From Sisyra terminalis (taxonomy: Eukaryota > Arthropoda > Insecta > Neuroptera > Sisyridae), in assembly GCA_958496175.1 (NCBI GenBank), contig OY292276.1, forward strand, positions 27,298,001-27,362,000: a DNA stretch of 64,000 nucleotides. The letters run 5' to 3'. Of the stretch, positions 1-12,072 are shown one piece after another. Numbering within the stretch: the stretch's first letter is position 1; each line of letters begins with the position of its first letter. The notes beneath the pieces are model-generated. The model saw only the letters and a list, made by a program, of their open reading frames with translations, did no database searches and was not told where the DNA came from. A program made the translations under genes and the position numbers.

Positions 1-864
1 ATCCCCATCCCCATCAATATAGCACAGCAACTTTAACTTGATTAGACTACTTAGAAGCTGTCTGTTTTCAGTCGAATAACAATTCGACTTCAAGTCTCAA
101 ATTCACAATTTCTTTTATAAATACTCGCAAACAGCTAAAAACATTCTTTTTTATTTTATTTACTAATAAAATTCGTAAAAAGGGCACCAAGTGCATTATA
201 AACAAGTTTCAATTGATTTTAAATGAAATTTTTGGAAAATAACAATTACGAAGGCGAAAAAAAAACGTATAAGTTTCGTATGTCATTTTATTTGAAAAAT
301 GAGTTAAGAATGTGTAATACATACTAAATCGACTGAAATAATTTTATATAAACTGTAATATTAAAAATGTGAACATATAGGGTACCTATCAGAAAGTTAA
401 TAAAAAAAATAATAATCTTCATGAAAGTGTTTCATCGATGATTAAATAGACTTCTTAAAAATCAAATTAATTTCCACTGTAAAGATAATTTAAAAAATAT
501 CAATTTGTTGAATATATCGGTTCCAAGTTTACCTATAGCATTATAAAAAATCGCTTATGTGCATTTCATACGCGATAGAAGTGAAACCTTAAAAAATGTG
601 AACTTGAAGATAATGAAACGAATTTAAAATTTCGAGAGTAGGCTAATTGTAGGGTTTAGTTATAATAATATTAATACCAGGTTTTAAAATAACTTTTCGT
701 TTTATTCACATATATATTATAAATTTTTCCAGACTCCGAGTTAGCATTTTCGACAATTGGTTTGAGAGGCTTATGGTAACTGAAGTATAAAATAAATACT
801 TTAGTTTCGATTTGATCAATAGATATATCGTTGGCATACGAGTAATTACGTCGAGTGAAAGAAT
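1..864. other. AT-rich stretch, no gene seen
   Basis: No convincing coding region, splice structure or repeat could be recognised here. The short reading frames look like chance frames in AT-rich DNA. Confidence 0.5.
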
Positions 865-1160
865 CAAGTAGAAAAAATCGAGAGGGTGTTCCCATCTTCA
901 GCCCGTCACAGCTGGATGATCGAAAATCAGTGGAAAAACTTAAAAAAAAAAAAACAGAGACAGGGCGATCCTACCAATAATCAATCATAACTGGATGATT
1001 TAAAATCAGTGGAAAAACCAAACAGAAAACATAAAGAGGGCGTTCCCACCAACAACCATTCACAGCAGGAAGATTTAAAATCAGTGGAAGAACCTTGAAG
1101 AAAACGGAGAGAAACCGTTTCCTCCAACAGCCAATGAGCCAAGCTGGATGATCAAAAGTT
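865..1160. repeat. Tandem repeat, 75-79 bp unit, about 3.5 copies
   Basis: The phrase CTGGATGATC or a close variant recurs at about 912, 991, 1066 and 1144, each followed by an AAAATCAGTGGAA-like stretch and then a GGGCGTTCCCACCAACA-like stretch. Spacing is 79, 75 and 78 bases. Units have diverged through substitutions and small indels, and a partial unit precedes the first full one. The unit lengths are not consistently divisible by three and the frames are broken, so a repeated protein is unlikely. It is a small minisatellite-like array. Confidence 0.85.
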
Positions 1161-1555
1161 AGTCGTTATTACTATTATCGTCAATTATTGTTTTTGATTT
1201 TGTTGTTGATACAGTACGACTGCTATTTATTTTTAAAATAAATTTAGTGTCCAGAAATTCAATCAAGGAGATCATTATATCTAATAGAATGTTTTCATTA
1301 AAATCTCCATTTGAAATCTTTGGAATTTTTTCTTGTAAAGAATTTGCGATACCTATGGTGTGTAGTTTAATAAATTTTCATTGATGATTTTTTTATAGTG
1401 TTGTTAGTCTAACTATACTTTATAAAGTTATTGGTACAATAATGAAATATTTACGTAAACAATTCACAACTAACCACGGTTGTTAGGACGACTATTCCCA
1501 AGCAATATAACACTCAGCCGCGCACATACATAGGAAACACTGAAATGTTTTTTAT
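1161..1555. other. AT-rich spacer, nothing recognised
   Basis: Lies between the tandem array and a palindromic MITE. No coding or structural signal was seen. Confidence 0.5.
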
Positions 1556-1784
1556 TTGGCTCAAGTGTACTTTAGCACACCCACAATCTGGCAACGTTAC
1601 ATTTTCGACTTCGTTTTTAATTTAATTCGCGATATTTTTGTTAATTCAATTCTAATATGGTATAATTCTCTCTTTTGTGGCTAACTTTTCATTATGGACC
1701 GATTCAATCGCAAACTAAATTAAAAACAAAATCGAAATTGTAACATTGCCAGATTGTGGGTATGCTAAAGTACACATGAGCCAA
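1556..1784. mobile_element. Palindromic MITE of the 'TTGGCTCA' family (copy 1)
   Basis: A roughly 229-bp element with long terminal inverted repeats. The left end reads TTGGCTCAAGTGTACTTTAG and the right end is its near reverse complement finishing GAGCCAA. The next part of both arms carries CCCACAATCTGGCAACGTT. The internal stretch with TCGCGATATTTTTG and TTTTGTGGCTAA lies in the opposite orientation to the copy at 16365-16585, which shows these are copies of one element. It has no coding capacity. No clear target-site duplication was found here. Confidence 0.85.
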
Positions 1785-3317
1785 AATATTTAAAAAAAGA
1801 ATTGAAAAACCCCACTTGTGATAATAAAATACACTAGAAAGTAAAAAATAAATGTTTGTACATCAAAGCCAGGATTGCAATTTGGTTTACTATTTCTTAA
1901 TATGGAATACCCCTCGCTTCGATGAACAAAAACTTATTTTTTACTTTTTATTACTTTGTATTACCATTTTAATTCAATTGAAAATTCAATAATTCAATTT
2001 AACTAAAATAAATATTTACTAAAACGAAGAATTAATTTGCAAAATTTAAAAACATAAAACTTACTTCTAATTTTTAAAAGTAAATTTTTTATCTCGCCTA
2101 AGTAGTTTGATTCATATTTTATATATGAGCGAAGTTACTCGATTGGGCTAATGCGCAGTAGCATTTTATTTAGTTATTTCCAGACTTGAGTACCTACTTT
2201 CCTTCTCACAGTTCACCTAAAAATGTATATTTCCAATAATATAAATTAGAAAACATTATCTCAATAAAAAAAATAATAAATCAAATACAATGAAGAAAAT
2301 TAGAATAATTTTTTGTTTACGACAATGATCCTCAAACTGTGGGACGCGCCCCTTTGGGGACGAGACAAGTCTAAATGCGGAATTCGAAAAAATCAAATAG
2401 CTGATAATTAAGATTACTTAAAAACTTAATTAATTTGAAACTGAAAATCTAATTAACTGGGAATACAAAAAACATCTTATGAAAAAAAATATAGTGCACA
2501 CTTTACATTGGTTTTATATACTTCTAAATGTCAAAGCTATTCACAATATATTCACTAATAAACTTCTTAATACTTAATTACAAGTAAACATTAATTTATT
2601 GATTGATTTTGACCCTCTAGAGCCCTGGACAATCAGAGTAAAATTTATCGAAGAAAATTTTGGTATCGAAAATTGACATTGAGTGCTGATATTCGTTTAT
2701 TTTTTTTATTATGTATTTTTTATGTTATTTGTTGAATCTATACTTAAAAAAAGGAAATCAATATTTTGTCTTCAACGTTGTGAATACAAAAATTTATCAG
2801 CAATAACAATAACTAATCTATTTCATTATTTAATACGTATTGCCAAATGTTAAAAATATGTTATGAATAGTTTAACAATATTGGAAAAAGGAAACGCTGT
2901 ATTGAAGACATAAACCAGATGTAAAAATAGATTTAAAAATAGGGGTTGAAAGAGAAATACACAATGCGTGAAATATCTAAAAAATAGTTAAGATGTCGCA
3001 ATAATTTTTTTCCAAATCAATATTTGGTGAAATGTATACTTTAAAAGTTGTAAAAATGTAAAAAGCGGGTCACCTCCAATTAATTTTTCAATCATAAGGT
3101 GGAAAATTTAAAAAAAAAATATAGTATAACAGTTTCTAAATCATGAAAATTAGTTTAAAGATAAATTCAATATTGAAATTAAATAAATATATAACTATTT
3201 TTGTTACGCATTATTTTTTTAATTTAACGACTGTAGTTAAAACTCTGCAATATTATAATTACTATTTTGATATTAAGGGCTGGTATTAGTACATCTAAAT
3301 GGAGACTTTTTTCATTG
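1785..3317. other. AT-rich spacer, mostly featureless
   Basis: No gene was seen. A stretch near 2325-2385 (ATCCTCAAACTGTGGGACGC) resembles the start of hAT-type terminal repeats, but no partner end was found. Confidence 0.45.
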
Positions 3318-3470
3318 TTATTTACCGTCGCTTTATAACAACTATGATCTTTAGCGACTCTAGGGTAAATAAAAATCCGTATATCAAGAAATATCGAAAA
3401 TTTGCTCGGTACGGAATTCGAAATCAGAACTTACCAGTTTTGATAAATTCTGGGCCACCAAAGGCTCAAG
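3318..3470 (-). mobile_element. tRNA-derived SINE, degenerate copy
   Basis: On the minus strand this matches the SINE family whose best copy is 9451-9612. The shared tail block (ACCGTCGCTTTATAAC on plus, then TTAGCGACTCTAGGGTAAAT) is well preserved. The tRNA-like head is worn, but a box-B-like region and the CTACCAGTTTTG-equivalent segment remain. It is not a functional tRNA. Confidence 0.75.
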
Positions 3471-5429
3471 TAGTGGCATTTATCATCCAAATAAAATTTA
3501 ATCTGGAGATACATAATTATAGTACATTATTAATGATAGTAGATATATTGGTAGTTTACATAAATTATTTTAAAAAAAATCAATTCATGTTTAGCATTTA
3601 ATCAATACTCAACAGCAAATATGGTAGATAGCGAATAGCTACTCGATTTAAATTTACAGCGAACATTATTTGTAATTATGTTTTTATATGTATCTTCTAA
3701 GAATTAAAATAAAATTACAGAAATATTATATATTTACCTTGCGTAATAATACATAATATGTAATTAATAAATTTGTTTAAACAAGAATTGAATCCTCTAT
3801 TGAAGCGTTAATACAAATCAATGATTCTTAAAAATAATTTTATTTTTTTATTTATTTAATTTTTATTAATAACTGAAAAATAGCTGAAATGTAGACAAAA
3901 AATTAAATGAATACTAATTAATTTATGCGAAACGTTTCGTTTGTAATTCCAACTTCATTAGTCTCGTTTAGTGGAACTGATTCTCAATGAAAAATACAAT
4001 AAAAAGCAAATACAATTTAAGAAGTTAAAACATAAAAAAAAATATTTAAAAAGTTTAAAGCTTCCTTAAATGTTAAAGCTTTCATGGCATTGGATGATAG
4101 ACGGTGATTGCATGGTAGTCGTAAGTTATTTTTATTCACAATCCGAGAACTCCTTAATAAAAAAGTTGGTTTTTATAAATAAAATTTCACCTACTTTTTG
4201 GATTATTTATTTTATTTTTCATTTAATTATTTATTAATGGATTTCACCTTTGAACATTTCATGTAATTAGATTTATTTTTTGAAACGTTATTGTTTTGAG
4301 GAAATTAACATTTTTCAAATATTTCAAATGTTCATATTATTTTAAAATATTAATTTTTGTTTTACTGTTTGTATTTTTCGATAAGATCTTTTGAGCAAGT
4401 AAATGCTTCTCGGATAAATTAACGAAAAACAGTTGGAATAAACATCCCTAACGAAATCGAAACTCCCGAAGGAACATTTATATGCAAAGATTAATTAATA
4501 GTACTATATTTATTTCCACCCACATTCTTTCCTTCATTATTGAGGTAAGTAATTATAATTTTATGTTGTCTATTTAAGTGTAAATGCTCATTTATATATA
4601 ATCAGACTCTTAATGTAAAATAAAAACCCAAAATTATCCTTAATCTAATTGATTAATTTTGATCATTTTTAATATAACAAAATATTATTATAGTTATATA
4701 ACAAAATAGGAATTTCCAAAGTTATTTTTCTTTTCAACTTGCTTATATTACAATTTCTTATTAAAATTTTATGCTATGTTTCTTTCTAAAGTAATAATTT
4801 TACCGTTATTATCAACTATACTTTTGGTACAATAAACGTTTGTATGAAGTCTGAATTGCACAAATTACATTGCTATTTTAGTTTATCAAATTACCTACTA
4901 TTCTGATGCATTTATACTTATGCATTTACGTTTTTTATATTTGCCACAACATTTTAAATTGCACTAACAAATATAAAAACATTGTTCAAGGTGCAATTTA
5001 ATATTTTAATTACAACGAACTCATATAATAATATTTTTTATTAGTTTCAACCATTTAGGGTAGAAAAAATATCTCTACTTTAATTAAGCACTTATGAAAT
5101 AAAACAAAAAGCACAATTACGAACTATCTATATAGTATCAGTATGTACTCACATTAGCATATTTTACTTAACATTTTTTCTCTAAAAAATAACCTAGAAC
5201 AATAAAATCTTTCTAAAGCTTCTGAAATGTAACTTTAATACCCATAAACCTAGATTAAAATCTAATAATTCTTACAACAGGCGCATAATGGCAATAACTA
5301 AAAATCACTAAATCCTTGCATGTATTTATTTAACAAAACTTGAATCAGGAAATACAAAACACGCGTTTATTTTTTTAAGAGCGAGATTGATAATTAATTT
5401 TATGAAATAAAACTACAAAACAAAGATAT
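3471..5429. other. AT-rich spacer, nothing recognised
   Basis: Low-complexity AT-rich sequence without a supported gene, splice structure or inverted-repeat element. Confidence 0.45.
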
Positions 5430-5620
5430 TCGCCATGATATGCTGAATGCTAGGCACAACGAATGACGTCATAATTGAATAAATGGATGCATTTGAACAA
5501 AACGGGAGTGTAGCGGTGGGGGTAGTTTAATTAATGGCCTGATGTCACCTTCGTTTGCTATTTCGTATAGCTATTTCATTCTTTTTTACATTTGAAATAA
5601 ACGAAAAGTACGTTTGATAG
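5430..5620. promoter_or_regulatory. Candidate regulatory block with a CRE site
   Basis: This short block is less AT-rich than its surroundings. It carries a perfect TGACGTCA palindrome (5464-5471), the classical CREB/ATF site, followed by a G-rich run (GCGGTGGGGGTAG) and GGCCTGATGTCACCTTCG. No gene is adjacent. Calling it regulatory is inference from base composition and one motif. Confidence 0.2.
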
Positions 5621-5865
5621 GCGAAAGATGACTTCAGCATTCAATATATTCCAAAAACATATTTATGCAGCTTTAGCTGAGAATAGAAATTTCGGTAGAG
5701 TGGAATTCGTTCATATATCAAAAATAATGGCGGAGCATTAAAAATACAAAAAATCTTTTGGTAGAAAAATTTAAAACATATCCATATGGACTTTCTTTGA
5801 ATCTATCATCGTTGAGAAAATAAAATGCTTGAAAAATTTTGTATCTGGGCTTAAAATATTATTTT

Positions 5866-6008
5866 TTGTAACTACTAATGTCTTTAGCAATTCTAAAATT
5901 AATTAAAATCCGTAATCGAGAAAAATCGAAAAAATTTTCGATGCGAGATTTGAACTCAAACCTACCAGTTTTGGAGCGGTCACCTCGACCGCTCGGCCAC
6001 CAGTAGGC
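5866..6008 (-). mobile_element. tRNA-derived SINE copy
   Basis: On the minus strand the head contains TGGCCGAGCGGTCGAGGTGA, a good Pol III box A, then a CCAAAACTGGTAGG spacer and a box-B-like GAGTTCAAATCTC. The head resembles a serine/leucine-type tRNA. The tail (TTAGCAATTC on plus) is shortened and mutated compared with the 9.45-kb copy. Confidence 0.8.
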
Positions 6009-8404
6009 AAAAATTTTATTATTTATTTTTAAATTGAGACCTCAAAAATAACCATTATACTGCATACTATTTTAGAATTTACAAAATAAAATAAAACTTA
6101 CGTTGTAACAATCTTCACAAAATAAAGGAAACTATTAAGCGATATCCCTGTTGAATCCCGCCTTGCAAATTTAAGCTTTCTTTTACGGAAACTCTTTTGA
6201 GGAGTTTTAATTGATGTATTACCACACTGAGGGACCACACACCACCTATACGCCTTTAAATTCCTATTTAATAATACAAAGCAAGAAAAATATTCAATGG
6301 ACACCCAGTGTATACATTTGATTCTCAATCGTGACATCACTAGTGACGCCATGACACTTCCAAGCGTTTTGGTATGAATTTCAAATTTTAAAACTAAAAT
6401 GTCAACTTTTTTTAATAAACCTAAAAATTTTGTAATTCTGAACATTATAGAATATTTTTTAAAACTTGTCATTTTGCCTATTACTCTGATATTTACCTGA
6501 TCTAGTTTTTCCTTTTATTTGTGCCTTACGACTTAATGGGAAATAGTTTGTTATTCAGTCCTATTTAGTAAACTGGGTCGAAATATCTTTAACTCGATTT
6601 CCATTATAAGGAAGCCACGTGGTACTACTTACATCTAACTTTTCTTATATTATAATCAATTACAAATTGGGAAGTGTTTGACTTCTGAACTTTAAGATAC
6701 GCTTTAACTGCGGAATTTATATTTCAGAGGTATTCATGTTCAATCTTATTCAAGTACCTATATTCTCTATAAACATTTTTTTTTCTACTAGCTTTAACAA
6801 ACTGGGATGGTTTTATGTCAATAAAGATTAGTCAAAAAAAATTATTGGAAAATGTCACTAAGATTTACTATTTTACGCTATAAAAATGTCAACTAACAAA
6901 ATAAGTAGGTAGATCCCTACATCTATGAGAAAAGCAATATAATAGCTTTGTAGTTGGAAATAAAATATCATAATTCTAATATTTGTTTATATGAGTACAA
7001 GAAAAGTTTTGAAATACTTAACCAATGGGAAAATTAAATTAACCACCATTTTTGTTAACTTTAACGCAGCAAAAAGCACAAAAAAGGAATCTTTTAGCGA
7101 AAAAGAAACGTATTTTTTTGTCTTTATTTTGGCTAAAAGAGTATGTCTCAAAGAAAATCAGATGTCTAATATAATAAAAAATATCTAGACATGTTTCTTT
7201 TAGAAGTCAAAAAGGAAAAAAAGCGGAGGTTGGGAGTTTAAGTTAAGACTGCCAAAAAGCCGTGCGTTTATTGGATTGAGTGTAAATCATTTTAAGGGAT
7301 CTTTTTTGTCTTATTATGTGTTTTGTATTCTAATGTGTCTTCTCAGTGTGAATATTATTGGTGACATATTTTTCTCATACATAAAAACGAGTAGGAAGAG
7401 GCAAACAATATAAGACGAGTGTGGGATATAATAAAATTTTCTTTATGTAAGTAGAAACAAATTCTCGGAAGAAAAAATAAGCCATCAGAAACAGGCAAGC
7501 TATTTTTTTACGTAAATTGTCTTTGTGGATATTAAAATGACTTGTAAATAGAATTTCTATAACTAGAATAATATGAATATTGCGCTGGACTTCATCCCTT
7601 AGACGCAAATGTAATCAAATTACTCTTCAAACCGTGAAATATCATCTTCTTTTTCATTTTTAATACCTTAAATAATCGTAAACGCATAAAATTATTTACA
7701 TTAGATATCTTTAACTACCTTACATATATAATAATATTAAAAAAAGACAGAAAAAGTATTCGTTTAGAAGGAAAAACATTTAAACGAATAATAACGTGGA
7801 GTACCAGTATAATGCCTAAATAGATAGGAAATATAAATTATAAATATTGCTTACTTTAAAAAAAAATGTCAGTAAAATCTTTTGCAGCTTATAATTTAAT
7901 AGTATTTTAGTTGTTTATTAAATATTAATTAAATGGATTTTGGTACAAACATTTAGGGAATTTTTGTAAAACAGATGAAGGTTGTCCTTGCTATTATACA
8001 CACAGTTGGAAGGGGAATTGATAAGAAAAGTTTTTAAGAAATTCAGAAGTCACAATTACTTTTCTTTTAATTAATATGGGAAGTTTTCTTTCAATTTCAG
8101 TATTACTTACTTTTTTCAAACTATGCAAGGTTATAAAAAATATAGAAGTAAGGGAAGTTCGGGCAAGTGAGGGGAAACCGGGATTGGTTGACCAAATTTC
8201 AGTTTAAACTTGAATATTTTTAATCCTTCAAAAATGAATGAGGAAAAATATTTACAGCTAAAAAAAGTTTGTATGTACTGATGGACGCACGTAGGAAGTT
8301 ATACTTTATTTTAAAAGTCAAGCTTTTTTCGGAGAATAGTTTCAACCGTTCTTGTTATACAACTAGAGTTCTTAATAAAATTCTCATCGTTATAATTATA
8401 AAAT
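6009..8404. other. AT-rich spacer, nothing firmly recognised
   Basis: No supported gene. Minus-strand frames at 6098-6472 (124 codons) and 7375-7608 encode no recognisable domain and have no convincing splice or start context. Confidence 0.4.
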
Positions 8405-9030
8405 ACTTGTGGCTACCCGTGAAATATTCACAGCCTAACACTGACACAATTTAGGTTACCACCTGTATGTTATTATAGAACATTGTACTTTATTTTGGGT
8501 AATTTTATACTATAGTATACACCTATAGTTAACAAGAAAATAAAGTATGCAAAAATACTTTATTTCGCACGATTTGATTTCTCTGGGATTCATTTTATAT
8601 ATAATATGCAAAAAGTGGTTGGTTGTTAGAATTTTTGTGATCAATAAAAATGAAAATTAATTAAATTATAGACTATAATGGTGTTGTACAACAATGTAAT
8701 AGTGAAAATGACTTGTTATTAAAAATTGCTAAAAGTAATACAAAAAATTTTTATGCAAAATGACAAAGTAAAATAAATTGTCCTTTATTTTAACACAATG
8801 TACTTTTCTTTCTACTTTAAGTAGCCAATATACTTCGTTTGCACAAAAAAATGGCAACCCTAGACACAACTGACAAATACCATAAATTGGCAATTGAATG
8901 AAATATAATGACAGTTGGAACAAATGATAACAATCAGTTATGAAAATTTGAGACAAAAATTATTATATTTGATTGTTACTCACACTTAAATGTTTACATT
9001 CTTTGTTTTCTGTCTTTGCCGACACATATT
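8405..9030 (-). repeat. Dispersed repeat G, interrupted copy
   Basis: Read on the minus strand, this aligns with the plus strand of 17350-17600: AAGACAGAAAACAAAG, TTGTCTCAAATTTT, CAACTGTCAT and CATTCAATTGCCAATTT occur in the same order in both. Here the repeat is split between 8449 and 8863 by a 413-bp insertion that is absent from the 17.5-kb copy. Confidence 0.7.
8450..8862. mobile_element. hAT-like MITE inserted into repeat G
   Basis: The insertion is flanked by a direct repeat GACACAA (8443-8449 and 8863-8869), present once (as TTGTGTC) at the uninterrupted site near 17540. Its ends are short imperfect inverted repeats: TTAGGTTACC on the left, and TAGGGTTGCC reading inward from the right. 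A 7-8 bp target duplication with TAG-type ends is typical of hAT elements. There is no transposase inside. Confidence 0.65.
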
Positions 9031-9450
9031 CGGTGTGTGTGACTGCAGTGCCGTACAATATATGAACTACAATGGGCTGTTAGAATATGTTTTCATATGC
9101 ATTTGGAAAATAAAAAGTATTTGTTATAATTATTATAAAAAAATATGTGACAGTTTATTTTGATTGTATTCTTGTGTATTTAAGTGAATTTAACCCAAAA
9201 CATGAGAATAATTATTAAAATTAATGAAAAACGCAGTAAACATAAGACGAGGATAGTTTCAATTTATATCAAATCCCAAAAACAATAGAAGGCAATGATT
9301 AATAATAAAAAAAAATTAAATAGGTGTCAAAAAAATATTATTACTAAAAGTATCTAAAATTTGAAAATTAAAGATAGATTAAGTTTTATAAATTCAATTT
9401 CTTTAACTATTGACTTATTTTTTTTAATTTTTACAAAACTTATAAATTGC

Positions 9451-9612
9451 CTGCTGGTGGTCAGGTGGTCAAGGTGACCGCTCCAAAACTGTTGGGTATT
9501 GGGTTCAAATCTTGTATCGAGTAAGTTTTCAATATTTCTTGATTTACGGATTTTTATTTACCTTAGAGTCGCTGAAGACCTTAGTAGCTATAAGGCGACG
9601 GTAAATAAATTA
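9451..9612 (+). mobile_element. tRNA-derived SINE, best-preserved copy
   Basis: The head begins CTGGTGGTCAGGTGGTCAAG (box A region), continues through GACCGCTCCAAAACTG, and has a box B GGGTTCAAATCTTG. The body follows: TATCGAGTAAGTTTT, GATTTACGGATTTTTATTTA, CTTAGAGTCGCTGAAGACC and GCTATAAGGCGACGGTAAAT. At least five other copies share this layout (3318, 5866, 26240, 33130, 41545). The head is tRNA-like but cannot be a working tRNA because it is fused to the SINE body. Confidence 0.85.
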
Positions 9613-11329
9613 AAGAAAAAAATACAAATTTTGCATTTTTCTAAATTGTTCATCTTATTAATAAAATTAAGTCTATGGAATTGCTTACTTTTGCCTTCTA
9701 ACTGCAGTTATCTATTTACTACTTTGATTTATTTTTCATTATTTCCCTTTAGCCGTCGGAAAATTATAAAATTTACATTCGTTTTTCTTCCATGTATTTT
9801 TACAGTGCACAACACTACAACTCGGGTGTTTCATTTTCATTATATTATAAATATATTGCGTTATATTTTATAAAATATAATAAAATTGGTCACGTGTAAT
9901 TACTTACAATTTCATTAATAATAGCCTGCTATAACGCTTTAGCTGACCACTGGGAACGCTTGTGTCGATTTGACTACTTTACGAAATTTCAAGTCAAGGT
10001 TACTTTTGGTTTTAAAAAGCATAACTGTTATCTCATGTAGTTGGCATGGTTCATTTTTTAAATATAAAAAGTTAGCCCATTGAAAACCTACGCAGTTGCA
10101 TTTAGTTTAGTTTAATCCAGAACCGTGTAGCGTTTAGTGAACATAAAAACCCATATCAATTTCCTTAACAAATTTTCGTAACCAACTTTCGTAGTAAATT
10201 TATTTTTTCCCTCTCACTCTCATGCTACGCCTAAAGAAGTGTAACTTCAAAAAATATTCGGCTATTGTAAAAGTCAACATTTAAAGTGAAATTTCCTATA
10301 GTAAAACTAATACGCTCAATTTTACAAAATATTAAAAACTAATCAACCAATATCATATTCGGAGAAGGTTAACTATGTAGTAGGGGCTGTATTCTTCTTA
10401 TTTAAAGCTGTATTCTCTTTTCATAATTTTAATTATTTACTTAATATGTAACAAGTATAACATATAAGCACAATATTAATAACGTATTCGTTTTAAAGTT
10501 GATAGCTCATTAATTAAGATGGAAAAATCAGATTTAATTTTGAACATGTTATCAATTTACTTACTACAATATTGAAAATATTGATTGTAAATTTATTGAG
10601 CAATTATTCAAGTTGAATTAAAAATTAATTTTACTGTACTACAAATTCAATTTTATTAACAACTTAGCAATTAGTTCAGCATATTTAATCTCGATTTACC
10701 TGAACTAAGACAAACTGAAGTAAAAATTATTGAAAAAATAGTATTTTCCTCTTATCCTCATGTTTGTTTACTTAGAAAATTGTCTGAAGTTTAATTATGC
10801 AGTAGTTACCTTCCCTTCCAATCAATGTTCTAGGACCGTATGTGTTAATTTGTTCAAAAATATTCAAAGCCAATAATGAAGTGTTTTAAATACAATTAAC
10901 TTTCTTTTTTCTTTTGGAGTTTTACATTGAGGTTCTTATAAGAAGAAAAAAAAGAAATGTGTTGTTTTCTTAATTAAATGTTTTCCTACAATACCATCTT
11001 CAACTTGAAACATTTATAAAAAATGAAGCGTTTCCTACCCACTTTAACTTTGACTGGTAAAAATAAAAAAAATATAAAATAAGAAAGAAAGGTGGATGAA
11101 AAAAAATTCCAATCTTATGGCATAAAATTTTAATTCAGTAAAGAATTGCATGTCGCTCGAACATTTCGTAACGTATTAGGTGATTCATTAATTTTTTAAA
11201 ATTAATTCCTGCGAAAATTTATGTTTATGAAAACAGATTATGTTTCTAAATTAATTTATGAAATATGTTCCTCCTATTTAAAAACAAACCAAACAAAGCC
11301 GTTTTATAATTTGCGGAGTAAAAAGGAAA
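9613..11329. other. AT-rich spacer with one repeat-H fragment
   Basis: No gene was seen. At about 10150-10260 the minus strand reads TGAAGTTACACTTCTTTAGG, then a GTGAGAGGGAAAAAATAAAT-like stretch. This matches the segment at 20905-21000 and the starts of the repeat-H copies at 16222 and 58592. Confidence 0.5.
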
Positions 11330-11560
11330 ATGGGTCGCGCTTTTAATTTTATGCAGGGTGGGCTTTATGTTATCTATATATTCCGTAAATGTCCGTCGGT
11401 CGTTCTTATAATATTTTCTACCCTTAGAATTATGATTGTTATTATTTTTATTATTCCACGTCCAGCTGAGCAGCCAAGTATGTTTGTGTGTAGCTCCACG
11501 AGATATCATTTCACCACTGTGACGTCACGCTGTCCACTAAATTTACACCAGGGTGTTTAG
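11330..11560. promoter_or_regulatory. Candidate regulatory block with CRE
   Basis: A less AT-rich block containing GTGACGTCAC (11519-11528), a palindromic CREB/ATF site, plus a CpG-containing stretch GTCCGTCGGTCGTTC. A 76-codon plus frame and an 87-codon minus frame overlap on opposite strands here, and neither encodes a recognisable domain. The regulatory role is inferred from motif and composition only. Confidence 0.2.
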
Positions 11561-12000
11561 CGTCATACAATTTAATTATACATATATAATAGTCTATGTT
11601 GACCATATGTGAGAAAATGAAAACTTTACATACGGAATAAAAATTACTAGGATTTCACCACTGAATAAACAGAGGAAACCCGACCACGTTTCGAAGTGTA
11701 CGTAAATAAGAATTAATTTGCGTTTACGGTGGGTGTAAGTACGAATACAGACTTCAAACCATTTTTACCATAAATAAACTTTTATTTCCTATCATTTTAT
11801 GACTTCAAATTGATATTTATTATTCTAATGTTCTTTTTATAATCGACGACAGAAAGGAAATCTTAAATTACTGCAATAGTGGGAGACAATTTTAAAAACG
11901 AATGATTACAATATCGGAGGATGGCGTTTAATGCTATAACTACTTATCTAGCATCTCTATCCTAAATTTATTTACAACACTGGATAACTAACGTATCAAG

Positions 12001-12062
12001 GAATTCGGTACGCACGACAAAAACTATTCCGCGCAGCGCAGGGGGAAGCGCCGCCATTTAAA
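12001..12062. promoter_or_regulatory. CpG-rich islet with YY1/Pho-like motif
   Basis: A 60-bp run (CCGCGCAGCGCAGGGGGAAG, then CGCCGCCATTTAAA) is strongly CpG-enriched in a very AT-rich region. GCCGCCATTT fits the YY1/Pho core common at animal promoters. It directly precedes the hAT element at 12073, so it might instead be a flanking repeat. I see no adjacent exon. Confidence 0.25.
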
Positions 12063-12072
12063 GGTTATTTAG

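Noticed and set aside
2322..2385. hAT-like end ATCCTCAAACTGTGGGACGC
   Set aside because: No complementary partner end or target duplication could be found within the following kilobases, so it was not called an element.
5940..6006. Apparent tRNA gene (serine/leucine-like with good A and B boxes) on minus
   Set aside because: The same head recurs in several dispersed copies followed by a shared non-tRNA body, and the acceptor stem does not pair. It is the SINE head.
6098..6472. 124-codon minus frame as a gene
   Set aside because: No domain or splice context was found. It is a chance frame.
9499..9873. 124-codon plus frame as a gene
   Set aside because: It starts inside the SINE and continues into AT-rich DNA. 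A chance frame.
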